Assembly: GCF_000720765.1 (NCBI RefSeq)
Contig: NZ_JODC01000010.1
Coordinates: forward strand, 1-64,000
DNA length: 64,000 bases
Origin: Streptomyces sp. NRRL S-646
Lineage (GTDB): Bacteria; Actinomycetota; Actinomycetes; Streptomycetales; Streptomycetaceae
Direction of reading: 5' to 3'
The translations under genes were made by a program, and so were the position numbers. The notes beneath the pieces are model-generated. The model was not told the DNA's origin and did not search any database. It was given only the letters and a program-made list of their open reading frames with translations. Shown in pieces: positions 1-7,685 of the stretch (position 1 is its first letter; every line of letters begins with the position of its first letter).

Positions 1-97
1 GCCCCCCGGCCGTCGGCGTGTTGAGTGAGATCACCACACCAACGACGAGGGGCTTCGCTACGTCACCCCACCTGACCAGCCTGTTTCACTCCTCAGA

Positions 98-1024
98 CCC
101 CAGGATGAAAGAGGTTCAGTGGGCTGATCTCGCAAGGCACCGCACGAGGAGCATGGCCATGGTGAGGTAGATGGCGTTCTCCGAACACACGCGCAGGTAC
201 TCGTAGTCCTTCGACAGGCGACGGCACCGTCCCAGCCAGGCGAATCTCTGCTCTACCACCCAACGCCGCGGGACAACCGCGAAGACGGGCACTGCCGGAG
301 GCGGTGTCCCCACTCGAGTCCAGGTCGAGCGGAATCCTCCGTCGCGGCGCTGCACGACCTCCACGGTGATGCCGGTGGCCTCCCGGGCCCAGGCGTGGAA
401 GTCGGCGCCGCGGTACCCCTGGTCCGCCCACACGTGACGCAGACGCGAAAAGGCATCGAGAACAGCACCGCGGCGCCGTCACGATCGCCGACGCTCGCCG
501 GGCTCACACAGGCCACCAGGACAGTGCCGCGGGTATCGACGAGCAGGTGGCGTTTGATGCCGCTGACCTTCTTGCCACCGTCGTACCCGTGCAGGCCACT
601 GCGCTCACTGGCTCGGACGCTCTGACTGTCCACGATGGCCGCGCTGGGCGTGGGATCACGGCCGAGTTGCACACGCTCGCGCTCGCGCAGCGCCGTCAAC
701 ATCCGCTCCCACACGCCTTCTTGCTGCCATCGCCGCCAGTAGTGGTAGACGGTCTGCCACGGCGGCAGATCATGCGGCAACAGCCTCCAGGCGCAGCCGG
801 CCCGCAGCCAGTACACCAACGCGTTGAGGATCTCCCGCCGGGTATGTCTCGCCGGTCGTCCACCAGGCTTCACCGCCGGAACCAGCGGACAGAGGATCTC
901 CCACTCCGGATCGGACAGATCCGTCAAGTAGCGGGTGCGCAGCCCGCACACCTCAGCTCCCCGAAAGTGCGCACCACCCCGCTACCAGGAAACTTGCCCA
1001 CTGACAGGCTTTTCAGACGCCCTC
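98..1024 (-). mobile_element. IS5-family-like insertion sequence
   Basis: This is a roughly 0.93-kb element containing a two-frame IS5-type transposase read on the minus strand. Both ends share an imperfect inverted repeat: the left end has TGAAAG then CAGTGGGC (106-124), and the right end, read on the minus strand, has TGAAAAG then CAGTGGGC (about 1016-996). A CTAG tetranucleotide follows the right end, as expected for IS5-type targets, but I could not find its left-hand copy, so the left boundary is approximate. The element sits in a decayed accessory patch. Confidence 0.5.
116..951 (-). pseudogene. IS5-family DDE transposase, frame-disrupted
   Basis: The N-terminal part (951 to about 465) starts at a GTG and shows the IS4/IS5 N-terminal DUF4096-like region (LTDLSDPEWEIL) followed by the first catalytic Asp in AIVDSQSVRAS. 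The remainder (about 460-116) is in another frame: the second Asp lies in WADQGYRGADF and the Glu in YLRVCSENAIYL. The frame switch falls in the GACGGCGCCGCGGTGCTG stretch near 465-480. All three catalytic residues survive, so this is either a recent single-base indel or a programmed frameshift. I see no clear slippery heptamer, so inactivation is my preferred reading. Confidence 0.8.
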
Positions 1025-1440
1025 TAGTAATCCAGTTGTAGTTTTCTATTCCTGCTGGTCAGGGGCGTGTTCGTGGGAGTGCTCGGCTGACGCTGTGTCA
1101 GGTGTCTGGGAGTTCGTGGCCTCGGGTGCGGCTGGCCGTTTGTCGGCGACGCCTCAAAAGTGGACCGGTAACGGCGAACCCCAAGCGCCGTGGACGGTCC
1201 ACTTTTCGCACGACGCCGACAGCCGTTGTGCCCAACGCGCAAGACCATGTGGTCGGTGCCGAGGGTCGAGCCGCACCGGCGAAGGGCCCCTGGGCCAAGT
1301 GTTTCGGCACGTGTTGGGCCGATGTGCCGGACTTCGTCGAGGTCGAGGGTGAGTGACACGGGAATGGGCGGAGGCACCGATGGCGTTGGCGGCGATCCGT
1401 GCCGCTTCGTCGTTCGGCTCTTCCTGCATGCACATCCCCC
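1025..1440 (-). pseudogene. Remnant of an unrecognised gene interrupted by a small element
   Basis: On the minus strand two frames together resemble a short protein: an N-terminal piece beginning MCMQEEPNDEAARIAANAIG near 1435, then a second-frame piece running past LTLDLDEVRHIGPTRAE to the IS boundary at 1024. Removing the 81-bp element at 1141-1221 plus one 6-bp repeat (87 bp, 29 codons) keeps the second frame open. I do not recognise the family. The piecemeal frames, lack of a ribosome-binding site and abutting IS suggest a decayed gene. Nothing else recognisable lies in 1025-1660. Confidence 0.25.
1141..1221. mobile_element. 81-bp MITE-like palindromic element with target duplication
   Basis: The two 27-bp ends are inverted copies: TGTCGGCG, seven unmatched bases, then AAAAGTGGACCG (1141-1167), mirrored by CGGTCCACTTTT, seven bases, then CGCCGACA (1195-1221). 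The element starts with TG and ends with CA. It is flanked by identical GCCGTT hexamers at 1135-1140 and 1222-1227, which looks like a target-site duplication. No transposase is encoded. It resembles the paired ends of a larger element, perhaps of the IS21 type, mobilised in trans. The family assignment is a guess; the repeat structure is directly visible. Confidence 0.65.
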
Positions 1441-1664
1441 TACTCGGTCGGGCTTGTCACCGTTCCCTTGGTAGCGAGAGCTTGTCGCAGTCCGGGGCAA
1501 ACGGCACGAAGATCCCCGTACCCAATTTCGCTCCCACAGACTCCCTGTTTCGTCGACGCCTACATTCCAGTGACGGAGGAACTCCGGCCGACCAAGGAAC
1601 CAAGAGCATCCCCAAGGGTGTGGACAGTCAGGCGAAGTCAAGCGTCTCTTGAGCGGACGTCGCC

Positions 1665-2231
1665 TTGTACCAGCGGGATCGGGTATCGGGGCCCGAGGGT
1701 CCGTTCTGCCCGCACCGGGCCAATCTCGACACCGCCATGCCCGGCGAGGCTCTCGCCCACGCCCGCTACACCCTGTACGCCGACCACGCCGCTGGCCACC
1801 GCCCAGCCCCGGGCCGCCTGTTCCGGGGAACCGCACAAGTCGAGCTGTACGAGCACTTCGCCGGCGAAGCCGTCCTGTACTGCCTGGTCGGCACCACACG
1901 GGCCAACCTGACCAGGTCCATCGCTGGCGAACGCTACGAGGCCGAGGTCATGTATCCCACCTTCGCCCGCCGCGCCGACGCCATCCGCGACCACCAGGCC
2001 GCCCGCCTCTTCCGGCACAACGCCGCATGCCCGCCGCCGGAGATCGCGGCGCCGGTGACAAACCCGGACGCATGGGAGTCGCCGCCTTGCGACGAGGCCG
2101 AGCCAGCGCCGATCGCTGTCGGCGAGCCGGACCCGACGGGAGGTACGGCCGAGCCCGAGCAGGGGTCGGATGAGACCGGCGGCGCCGTAAAGAAGACGCC
2201 ATCGCGTCGTACGAGGGCGCCGTCTGCGTAA
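1665..2231 (+). CDS. Ferritin-like (rubrerythrin-type) protein, C-terminus degraded
   Basis: The encoded 188-residue protein has a rubrerythrin-like core. Helix 1 contains GEALAHARYTLYADHA (about residues 26-41), helix 2 RLFRGTAQVELYEHFAGEA, and helix 3 AGERYEAEVMYPTFARRA, supplying Glu/His residues typical of a diiron four-helix bundle. The expected last helix (family pattern AxLFRHNAxxExxH) begins as AARLFRHNA but then runs into a low-complexity, Pro/Glu-rich tail with no EKxH motif, so one metal half-site looks lost. The TTG at 1665 is chosen because family homology begins before the internal ATG at 1737. Function would be peroxide or iron handling if still active. Confidence 0.55.
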   Translation: MYQRDRVSGPEGPFCPHRANLDTAMPGEALAHARYTLYADHAAGHRPAPGRLFRGTAQVELYEHFAGEAVLYCLVGTTRANLTRSIAGERYEAEVMYPTFARRADAIRDHQAARLFRHNAACPPPEIAAPVTNPDAWESPPCDEAEPAPIAVGEPDPTGGTAEPEQGSDETGGAVKKTPSRRTRAPSA

Positions 2232-2399
2232 GTACGCTCACCGCACGGTGTGGAGCCGGACCCTCCCCTCCGTCCGACTCTGCACTGTGCCTGACGATCT
2301 GGAGCGCAGGTTCTTCCGCCTGCGGTCGACGCGCGCGGTCGCACTCGAAGTGCTGGGGAGCGGCGAGCCAAGCTCATTGCTGACCCGCTGAAGGTCACC

Positions 2400-2567
2400 G
2401 TGGACGGCGTGGTCACGATGGATCTTCAGGAGAACCTGCGGGGGATCGAGCGGCAGATCGAGCAGGTCCGGCAAGCCCTCGCCCCTGACGATCCCGGTGA
2501 CGAGGACGATGCAGCGGAAGCGTCGATGGCGGTGACCTGGTTGGCCCCCGCCCGCCGCTACCGGTAG
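2400..2567 (+). CDS. Short hypothetical ORF, possibly a gene fragment
   Basis: A GTG-started frame ends at the TAG of 2565-2567 and encodes about 55 residues. A helical, charged stretch (MDLQENLRGIERQIEQVRQA) is followed by an acidic run and WLAPARRYR. The same frame stays open upstream to a TGA near 2295, so the visible part may be the 3' end of a decayed gene. There is no clear ribosome-binding site and I do not recognise it. The rest of 2232-2680 shows nothing else I can support. Confidence 0.25.
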   Translation: MDGVVTMDLQENLRGIERQIEQVRQALAPDDPGDEDDAAEASMAVTWLAPARRYR

Positions 2568-2680
2568 TGGGCCACACGCCACTCTGCTGACGGTCGTGCC
2601 TCTGCTCACACGAGCTGGCAGTGGGTGCCGGAGGAGGCACGCCGAGGCGCCGACGACTTTCATGGAGACAGGGAAACTTT

Positions 2681-4189
2681 CTATGTCCCGCTACCTGTCG
2701 CCACGTATGTCGCCGTGGCTCTGTCGTAGATCCGCCCCACGGTTTCCCGTTCGTTCGAAGGCCCGAGTACGAGGACCACGTGGTAGCGCCCGTCGACGAG
2801 GAGGACGAGGTTCCGCGCGAACACCTCCTGTCCCCGCTCGTCCTTCTGCCAGGTGAACTGCCCTTCCGCCAAGGTCCGGTCGCCCGCCTCGACGAGGCGG
2901 ATGCCCGAGGCCGTACCCCAGGTCGAGTCGCGATAGGGCTGCAATTCGGGTTCGTCGTCCCGCTGGTAGTCGATCGGACCACCCGCATACGCCTTCACGC
3001 TGTCCCGGCCGGGGACGACGACGAGCTCGTACGAGCCCTTTGTATAGCGGTACTGCCCGTCGGCGTTCTTGGCGTGCCGTTGCCATCCGGCCGGTACTTC
3101 GAGCCCGAACTCGTCTTCCCGGACGTGGACATAGCCCTTGGCGGCTGTGACCGTGGGCGTGGGAGTGGCAGTGTGAGACGGCGTGGGTGAGCCGTCGGCG
3201 CTCGGCTCCTTCTTGCCATTGCCCGGCCAGCCGTTCATCGCCAGGAGCACGAGCACGAAGGTTACGGCGATGGTGGCCGCCCCGAGCCACAGTCGCCGGC
3301 CGCTGCCGCCGCTCGTGGTCGGTATGTCGTGTCGGCCGACGCCCTCGCCCGCCACGCCGCGCAGCGCAACCACGACCTGGTCCGCCTCAGGCCGCTCGCC
3401 CGGCTCCTTGGACAACAGGTCGGCGATGACGGAGGCCAGCGCGTCTGCTCGCCGCGTCCCCGGAGTCTTTGCCGTGAGCACCGCACCGACCGTCCCCTCC
3501 ACCGAATCCCGCTGGAACGGCGACCACCCCTCCACCATCTGGAAAAGCAGCACACCCAGCGACCACAGGTCGGAGGCGGGGCCCGGGCGGCTGCCGCCCA
3601 TGCGCTCCGGCGCGGTGTAGGCCAGCGACCCCATGAACTCGCCGGACCGGGTCAGGGACTCCTCGCCCGCGATGTACGCGATGCCGAAGTCCGAGAGGAC
3701 CACGCGACCGTCGGTGCCGAGCAGCACGTTCCCCGGTTTCACGTCGCGGTGCAGGACACCGCGGACATGAGCGGCGGAGAGGGCCTCCAGCACGCACAGG
3801 GCGATCCGTGCCACTTCCCGTTCGGGCAGGGGCCCCTGCCGTTCCAGGAGGTCCGCGAGGGACTCGCCGTGCACGCGCTCCATAACGATCCAGGGCCGGC
3901 CGTCCTCCATCACCACGTCATGGACGGTCACGACCGAGGGGTGGTTCACCCGGGCCGCGGCGCGCGCCTCGCGCAGGATCCGTTCGACGCGTGACGGGCC
4001 CTGGGCGACGTACGCCTCCTTCACAGCGACTTCCCGCCCGACGAGCACGTCGAGCCCGGCCCACACCGCCCCCATGCCGCCCGCGCCGAGCTGCTCGCCC
4101 AGCCGGTACCGCCCGCCGATCAGTCGCCCCTCGGACGTGGCGGCCTCCGCTTCTCCCCCCGACACCATGCAGGCATCATGCCCGAGCAC
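2681..4189 (-). CDS. Membrane-anchored Ser/Thr protein kinase
   Basis: This 502-residue protein has a complete Hanks-type kinase domain (about 25-275): glycine loop LGAGGMGAVWAG, catalytic Lys in VAVKEA (57), HRDVKPGN (147-154), DFG (167-169) and APE (193-195). One transmembrane segment (about 300-318) leads to a Ser/Pro/Thr linker and a roughly 150-residue extracellular domain without PASTA repeats. The extracellular part looks like a small beta-rich sensor or lipoprotein-like fold, which I cannot assign. The start is either GTG 4189 or ATG 4168. It stands alone between decayed genes, so its substrate is unknown. The protein reads as intact despite the worn surroundings. Confidence 0.9.
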   Translation of the reverse strand: MLGHDACMVSGGEAEAATSEGRLIGGRYRLGEQLGAGGMGAVWAGLDVLVGREVAVKEAYVAQGPSRVERILREARAAARVNHPSVVTVHDVVMEDGRPWIVMERVHGESLADLLERQGPLPEREVARIALCVLEALSAAHVRGVLHRDVKPGNVLLGTDGRVVLSDFGIAYIAGEESLTRSGEFMGSLAYTAPERMGGSRPGPASDLWSLGVLLFQMVEGWSPFQRDSVEGTVGAVLTAKTPGTRRADALASVIADLLSKEPGERPEADQVVVALRGVAGEGVGRHDIPTTSGGSGRRLWLGAATIAVTFVLVLLAMNGWPGNGKKEPSADGSPTPSHTATPTPTVTAAKGYVHVREDEFGLEVPAGWQRHAKNADGQYRYTKGSYELVVVPGRDSVKAYAGGPIDYQRDDEPELQPYRDSTWGTASGIRLVEAGDRTLAEGQFTWQKDERGQEVFARNLVLLVDGRYHVVLVLGPSNERETVGRIYDRATATYVATGSGT

Positions 4190-4397
4190 GTGGCCGCCCG
4201 CCGGGCGATCACCAGTCTGCCCGCTGAAGGCAGGCCCTGATCGAGTTGGGCATGTCGTGGTGTAGACGACCTCGCCAATGTCCGCCGACTCTGAGCTGTT
4301 GCTGCGCGCCCTGGCCGTTGCTTGGCCGTTTGGAACTGCGCGAGCACGACAGGCCGCTGGGTAGGGTCATAGCGCACCTAGCTTGAGAGGCAGTGGC

Positions 4398-4673
4398 ATG
4401 ACCGAGGTCGTGATCGCGCAGACGACCATCGACGACGAAGCCCTCGCGATGGCGCTGGCACGAGGTGCGGTCGAGAGCAAGCTGGCAGCGGGCGTTCACA
4501 TCGACGCGCCGATCACAGCCGTTTACTGGTGGAAGAACGAAGTCGAGACGGCGCGGGAGTGGCGGATCTCGTACATGACGACGACGGACCGTCTCCCGCA
4601 ACTGGAGGCGTGGCTGTCCGAGAAGCACCCTCTTGGGGCGTGCTCTGTGTCTCCGGACGGACCTTCGGCGTGA
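4398..4673 (+). pseudogene. CutA1-like protein, shortened at the C-terminus
   Basis: From the ATG at 4398 the protein (91 residues) matches the CutA1 divalent-cation-tolerance fold: VVIAQTTIDDEALAMALARG, then the hallmark ITAVYWWKNEVETAREWRIS and TTTDRLPQLEAWLSEKHP. The family then normally continues with a conserved PEI ... YLAWI ending. Here the sequence becomes LGACSVSPDGPSA and stops, so the trimer-forming final strand and helix are missing, probably through a frameshift or deletion. An upstream TTG (4383) is a less likely start. It sits in the accessory patch between a kinase and a truncated transporter and is probably non-functional. Confidence 0.65.
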
Positions 4674-4954
4674 CCACGCTGAGGTTGCCCTCCTAGCGTA
4701 GAGACGTGACTGCAAGGGAAGTTGAGGGTGACCGGCATCCCACGGCGGCCTCGAGGCGGCCCTCCGATGCGCTGACGGCGAAGGAGGTCAGGGACTTCCT
4801 CCAGCGCTCCATCGACGCTCTGGCCCGACCTCCCAGACGTCGCAGCCCCGTTGGGCGGGCCCTACCCCTCCGGGGCAAACGGCTTGTGAGCTGGGGAACG
4901 TTGCGGAGGGCTGTTGAAGTCCACTCCAGCCCGCCTCATACTCGGTGGCTCGAG
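4674..4954. other. Unassigned stretch between cutA-like remnant and MFS stub
   Basis: A plus-strand frame opens at a GTG (4706), reads MTAREVEGDRHPTAASRRP and continues with a helical stretch TAKEVRDFLQRSIDAL. It then runs on through the promoter region and into tetR out of frame, so as a whole it cannot be a real gene. The first 45 codons might be the front of a truncated gene. The junction with MFS-derived sequence near 4955 looks like a deletion or insertion endpoint. Confidence 0.3.
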
Positions 4955-5062
4955 TACCACCATGAGTTGGCAGGCCGCGATGACTGCGAGCGCAATGCCG
5001 GGATGCCCCTCCCGGCGAGCCGCACCTGGCTTCTTTTCCTTGATCAACTGAGAGGTTGTCAC
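4862..5062 (-). pseudogene. N-terminal stub of an EmrB/QacA-type MFS drug exporter
   Basis: Reading from the ATG at 5062 on the minus strand, the protein begins MTTSQLIKEKKPGAARREGH and then GIALAVIAACQLMVVL, the standard entry into transmembrane helix 1 of DHA2-family (EmrB/QacA) transporters, which normally continues DATIVNIALP. Here the homology stops after MVVLE (near 4955) and the frame wanders to a stop at 4862. About 36 residues of a roughly 500-residue transporter remain. The gene is divergent from an intact tetR and its promoter region is preserved, so the body of the exporter appears to have been deleted. Confidence 0.7.
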
Positions 5063-5085
5063 TATGGGTCCCCCACAAGTGCCTT

Positions 5086-5105
5086 AGTGAACGCTCGCGT
5101 TCACT
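5086..5105. promoter_or_regulatory. TetR operator 1 (9-bp perfect arms)
   Basis: AGTGAACGC-TC-GCGTTCACT is a perfect inverted repeat located 24 bp upstream of the MFS stub start and about 145 bp upstream of tetR. An almost identical copy lies at 5134-5153, with dyad centres 48 bp apart. The size and position fit TetR-family operators controlling divergent genes. Confidence 0.75.
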
Positions 5106-5133
5106 GTCGCGTCAACCGTAGTGAGTCCCCGAT

Positions 5134-5153
5134 AGTGAACGCAAGCGTTCACT
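5134..5153. promoter_or_regulatory. TetR operator 2 (9-bp perfect arms)
   Basis: AGTGAACGC-AA-GCGTTCACT has the same arms as operator 1 and a different 2-bp centre. It lies about 97 bp upstream of the tetR ATG, so it probably mediates autoregulation. Confidence 0.75.
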
Positions 5154-5249
5154 TAAATTGGTGTCACGTGGCGAATCCTCCGTTGTTGCCACGTGGTGCG
5201 GTCCCACCCCCCGAAAACCCCGCTCCCCCTGCTCGCTGGAGATACGCAG

Positions 5250-5873
5250 ATGGTTACTTCGCGCTGGACGGCCGCCCCCGCTCAGGCGGCCTCCCTCCGT
5301 CGGCGCGGCGCCGTGCTCGAACGCGCGATCCTCGATGCCGCCCTGGAACAGCTCAGCACGGTCGGCTGGAACGGCCTCACCATGGAGGGTGTCGCTGCCG
5401 GCGCCCAGACCGGCAAGGCCGCCGTCTATCGACGCTGGCCGTCCAAGGAGGATCTCGTCGCTGACGCCCTGCAGGCCGGACTGCCGCGCATAGAGGAGAC
5501 GCCCGACCTGGGCAGCGTGCGCGAAGATCTGCTTGCGCTGTGCCGGCAGGCGCGTGAGGCGATGTTCTCGCGACCCGGTTTCGCGGTCCGCTCCGTGATT
5601 CACGAGTGCGACCCGATTCAGGCGGAGCGCTTCCATGGCGTGATCTTCGACGGGATCGTGGAGCCCACCATCAAGCTGCTTCGCGAGGTCATCACCCGTG
5701 GAATAGAGCGGAATGAGGTGCGACCCGACGCGGCGAACAGCTATGTCTTCGATGTCATACCGGCCATGATGATGTACCGCTCCAAGCTACGCGGAAGCGA
5801 ATGGGACGATCGTGATCTCGAGGAGATGATCGACCAGTTGATGGTTCCGCTGCTGCGCCCGGGTGTCGGCTGA
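5250..5873 (+). CDS. TetR-family transcriptional repressor
   Basis: The 207-residue protein has the TetR N-terminal helix-turn-helix (AILDAALEQL ... MEGVAAGAQTGKAAVYRRWPSKEDLVADAL), with the usual YRRWPSKEDL signature at the end of the recognition helix, followed by a TetR_C-type ligand domain rich in acidic and hydrophobic helices. ATG 5250 was preferred over the upstream GTG at 5193 because a GGAGA ribosome-binding site lies 7 bp upstream and family homology begins near RGAVLERAIL. Two operators upstream and the divergent exporter stub indicate an efflux-pump repressor whose main target is gone; it may now regulate only itself or distant genes. Confidence 0.9.
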   Translation: MVTSRWTAAPAQAASLRRRGAVLERAILDAALEQLSTVGWNGLTMEGVAAGAQTGKAAVYRRWPSKEDLVADALQAGLPRIEETPDLGSVREDLLALCRQAREAMFSRPGFAVRSVIHECDPIQAERFHGVIFDGIVEPTIKLLREVITRGIERNEVRPDAANSYVFDVIPAMMMYRSKLRGSEWDDRDLEEMIDQLMVPLLRPGVG

Positions 5874-5954
5874 GTGCGGGGCGCCGCAGTCCTGAAGTGG
5901 TAGGGGGAGCCGGGGTGTCGCCGAGTGATCCGCGGGGCGTAGGCTGAAGGCGCC

Positions 5955-6656
5955 ATGCCGTACGAACCACCTACTCACACCGTCGAGCGCTCCCTCCGCG
6001 CCACGACCGGAGCGAAGATCATTGCCGGTGTCGACGAGGTGGGGCGCGGTGCGTGGGCCGGCCCCGTCACCGTCTGCGCGGCGGTCACGGGACTGCGTCG
6101 GCCTCCCGAGGGCCTCACCGACTCCAAGCTGCTCACCGTGAAGCGGCGCACCGTTCTTGCCGTGGAACTGCAGAAGTGGGTGACCTCGTACGCGCTGGGG
6201 CACGCCTCGCCTGAGGAGATCGACGAACTGGGCATGACCGCAGCACTGCGCCTCGCGGCGGGTCGCGCCCTGGAGGCTCTGCCGGTCCGTCCCGACGCGG
6301 TGATCCTCGACGGCAAGCACGACTATCTGGGCTCGCCCTGGCAGGTCCGTACGGTCATCAAGGGCGACCAGTCGTGCGTGGCGGTCGCGGCGGCCTCGGT
6401 GATCGCCAAGGTTCAGCGCGACAAAATGATGGCCGAACTGGGTATCGACCATGCAGACTTCGGTTTTGCGGACAACGCCGGGTATCCGTCGCCCGTGCAC
6501 AAGGCCGCACTGGCGGAGCGGGGGCCCACCCCGTACCACCGGTTGTCGTGGGCGTATCTTGATGCGCTGCCCCAGTGGCGACATCTCAAGAAGGTCCGCA
6601 GTTGGGCGGACGGAGGCGTTCCGGAGATCGAGGGCCAGCTCGGCTTCGACTTCTGA
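5955..6656 (+). CDS. rnhB: Ribonuclease HII
   Basis: This 233-residue protein removes RNA, including single misincorporated ribonucleotides, from DNA duplexes. The RNase HII signature [16 protein letters not shown] gives the first catalytic Asp and Glu (about residues 24-25). Two further acidic residues are in [11 protein letters not shown] and in the [12 protein letters not shown] region, with the KxQR motif just before ([11 protein letters not shown]). Length is slightly above the usual 200-220 because of an N-terminal extension. It is monocistronic, 80 bp downstream of tetR and co-oriented with the next gene. Confidence 0.95.
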   Translation: MPYEPPTHTVERSLRATTGAKIIAGVDEVGRGAWAGPVTVCAAVTGLRRPPEGLTDSKLLTVKRRTVLAVELQKWVTSYALGHASPEEIDELGMTAALRLAAGRALEALPVRPDAVILDGKHDYLGSPWQVRTVIKGDQSCVAVAAASVIAKVQRDKMMAELGIDHADFGFADNAGYPSPVHKAALAERGPTPYHRLSWAYLDALPQWRHLKKVRSWADGGVPEIEGQLGFDF

Positions 6657-6708
6657 CGATTCCGCTCGCGCTCATGTGCCACCCGCCGACGCGAGCCGCA
6701 CCAACGTT

Positions 6709-6720
6709 TGATAAATATCA
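6709..6720 (+). promoter_or_regulatory. AT-rich -10-like element for a probable leaderless transcript
   Basis: TGATAAATATCA contains a TAAATA -10-like hexamer ending 7 bp before the ATG at 6725, and no ribosome-binding site intervenes. It also forms a TGATA/TATCA dyad. AT islands this short stand out here, so transcription probably starts at or beside the ATG. Confidence 0.4.
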
Positions 6721-6724
6721 GCCC

Positions 6725-7342
6725 ATGCCTCTCATTCCCGAGGAGCCTCAGATTCACGAGAGTGCCCAGGGTCCCCGCACCGCGCCGACCCCCCGTCCCG
6801 TACCCGGTCCCCGTCCCGCGGCTCCGCCGCGTCCCGGTCGTCCTGGTCCGCTCCGGCCCACGCCGCCGGTGCAGCGCACGTCGCGTGACGTGGCCGTGGC
6901 CAAGCCCGGACCCTCGGTCCCGGCTGCCCCTGCCGCTGTCACTGCTGCGGCCAACCCGCAGATCCAGCTGATCCCGGCCTCGGCGGAGGGCGCGCTCGAC
7001 GCCGCCGAGGAAGCCGTGGACCTGCTTCTGGACTCGGGTCGTGCCCCCGGCGACGTACTGGTGATCACCACCGGTGAGCAGCACCCGTGGGCCGCCCACG
7101 AGCTGTCCTTCGGTGAAGCCTCCTACTGGGCGCAGCACGACGCGGGCGACGACGTCTTCTACACGGACGCCTCTGCCGCTGGTCGCGCCGCCTCGCGTCC
7201 CGTGGTCGTGGTTGCCGTCAACGGCGGTCCCGACCCAGCCGCCGCCTCCGCCTTGCCGCTGGCCCTCACCCGGGCCGGAGCCCTGCTGATCGTCTGCGGC
7301 GACCCGCAGCAGATCAACTCGGTGCTGGGCGCGAGCGTCTGA
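6725..7342 (+). CDS. Conserved actinobacterial hypothetical protein
   Basis: The 205-residue protein has a proline/arginine-rich, probably disordered N-terminus (about 1-75) and a compact C-terminal domain (about 80-205) with alternating helices and strands: AAEEAVDLLLDSGR, DVLVITTGEQHPW, RPVVVVAVNGG, and a final LLIVCGDPQQINSVLGA. The GDPQQI end resembles the phosphate-sensing strand of superfamily I helicases (motif III, GDxxQ), but no Walker A motif is present, so I do not call it a helicase. The start at 6725 is chosen because of the AT-rich promoter-like element immediately upstream. Function unknown. Confidence 0.7.
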   Translation: MPLIPEEPQIHESAQGPRTAPTPRPVPGPRPAAPPRPGRPGPLRPTPPVQRTSRDVAVAKPGPSVPAAPAAVTAAANPQIQLIPASAEGALDAAEEAVDLLLDSGRAPGDVLVITTGEQHPWAAHELSFGEASYWAQHDAGDDVFYTDASAAGRAASRPVVVVAVNGGPDPAAASALPLALTRAGALLIVCGDPQQINSVLGASV

Positions 7343-7685
7343 GTCTGTTCCGGTACGCCCACGGGGATGCCGGAGCGACGAGGACGCCGCTGTGGCGGCA
7401 TCGGCACAGCTGGCGTTTCGGCGTGCGCAGATACGGCAGGAATGCCCGGTGCGCGAGCGCTTCCGTCTGCTCCTGCGGCGGGTGACCAGGACGTGGGGGA
7501 ACGTCGGAGCGCCAGGCGGACACCCGTCGTTCGTGCAGCGAACGTCCCCCACAGCATGCGGCGGTGGTTGCTCGGAGTGTCGACGGGGCCTTGACCGTTG
7601 CGTGCAACGCCCCTCGTGCGGTGGGCCGCGAAGCCGGCGTACGAGGGAAGCGTGCTGGTCGGTCGAGCGTGGCCCGTCGGTGTTC
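7343..7685. other. Intergenic region with a long imperfect inverted repeat
   Basis: This 343-bp gap separates two convergent genes. It holds an imperfect inverted repeat, GTGGGGGAACGT (7493-7504) against AACGTCCCCCAC (7541-7552), enclosing about 36 bp. It could be a shared terminator or an element end. No ORF in the gap has credible codon usage or family resemblance. Confidence 0.4.

Noticed and set aside
4706..5464. 252-residue plus-strand ORF across the tetR promoter
   Set aside because: It crosses both operators and enters tetR in the wrong frame; only the first 45 codons might derive from a gene.
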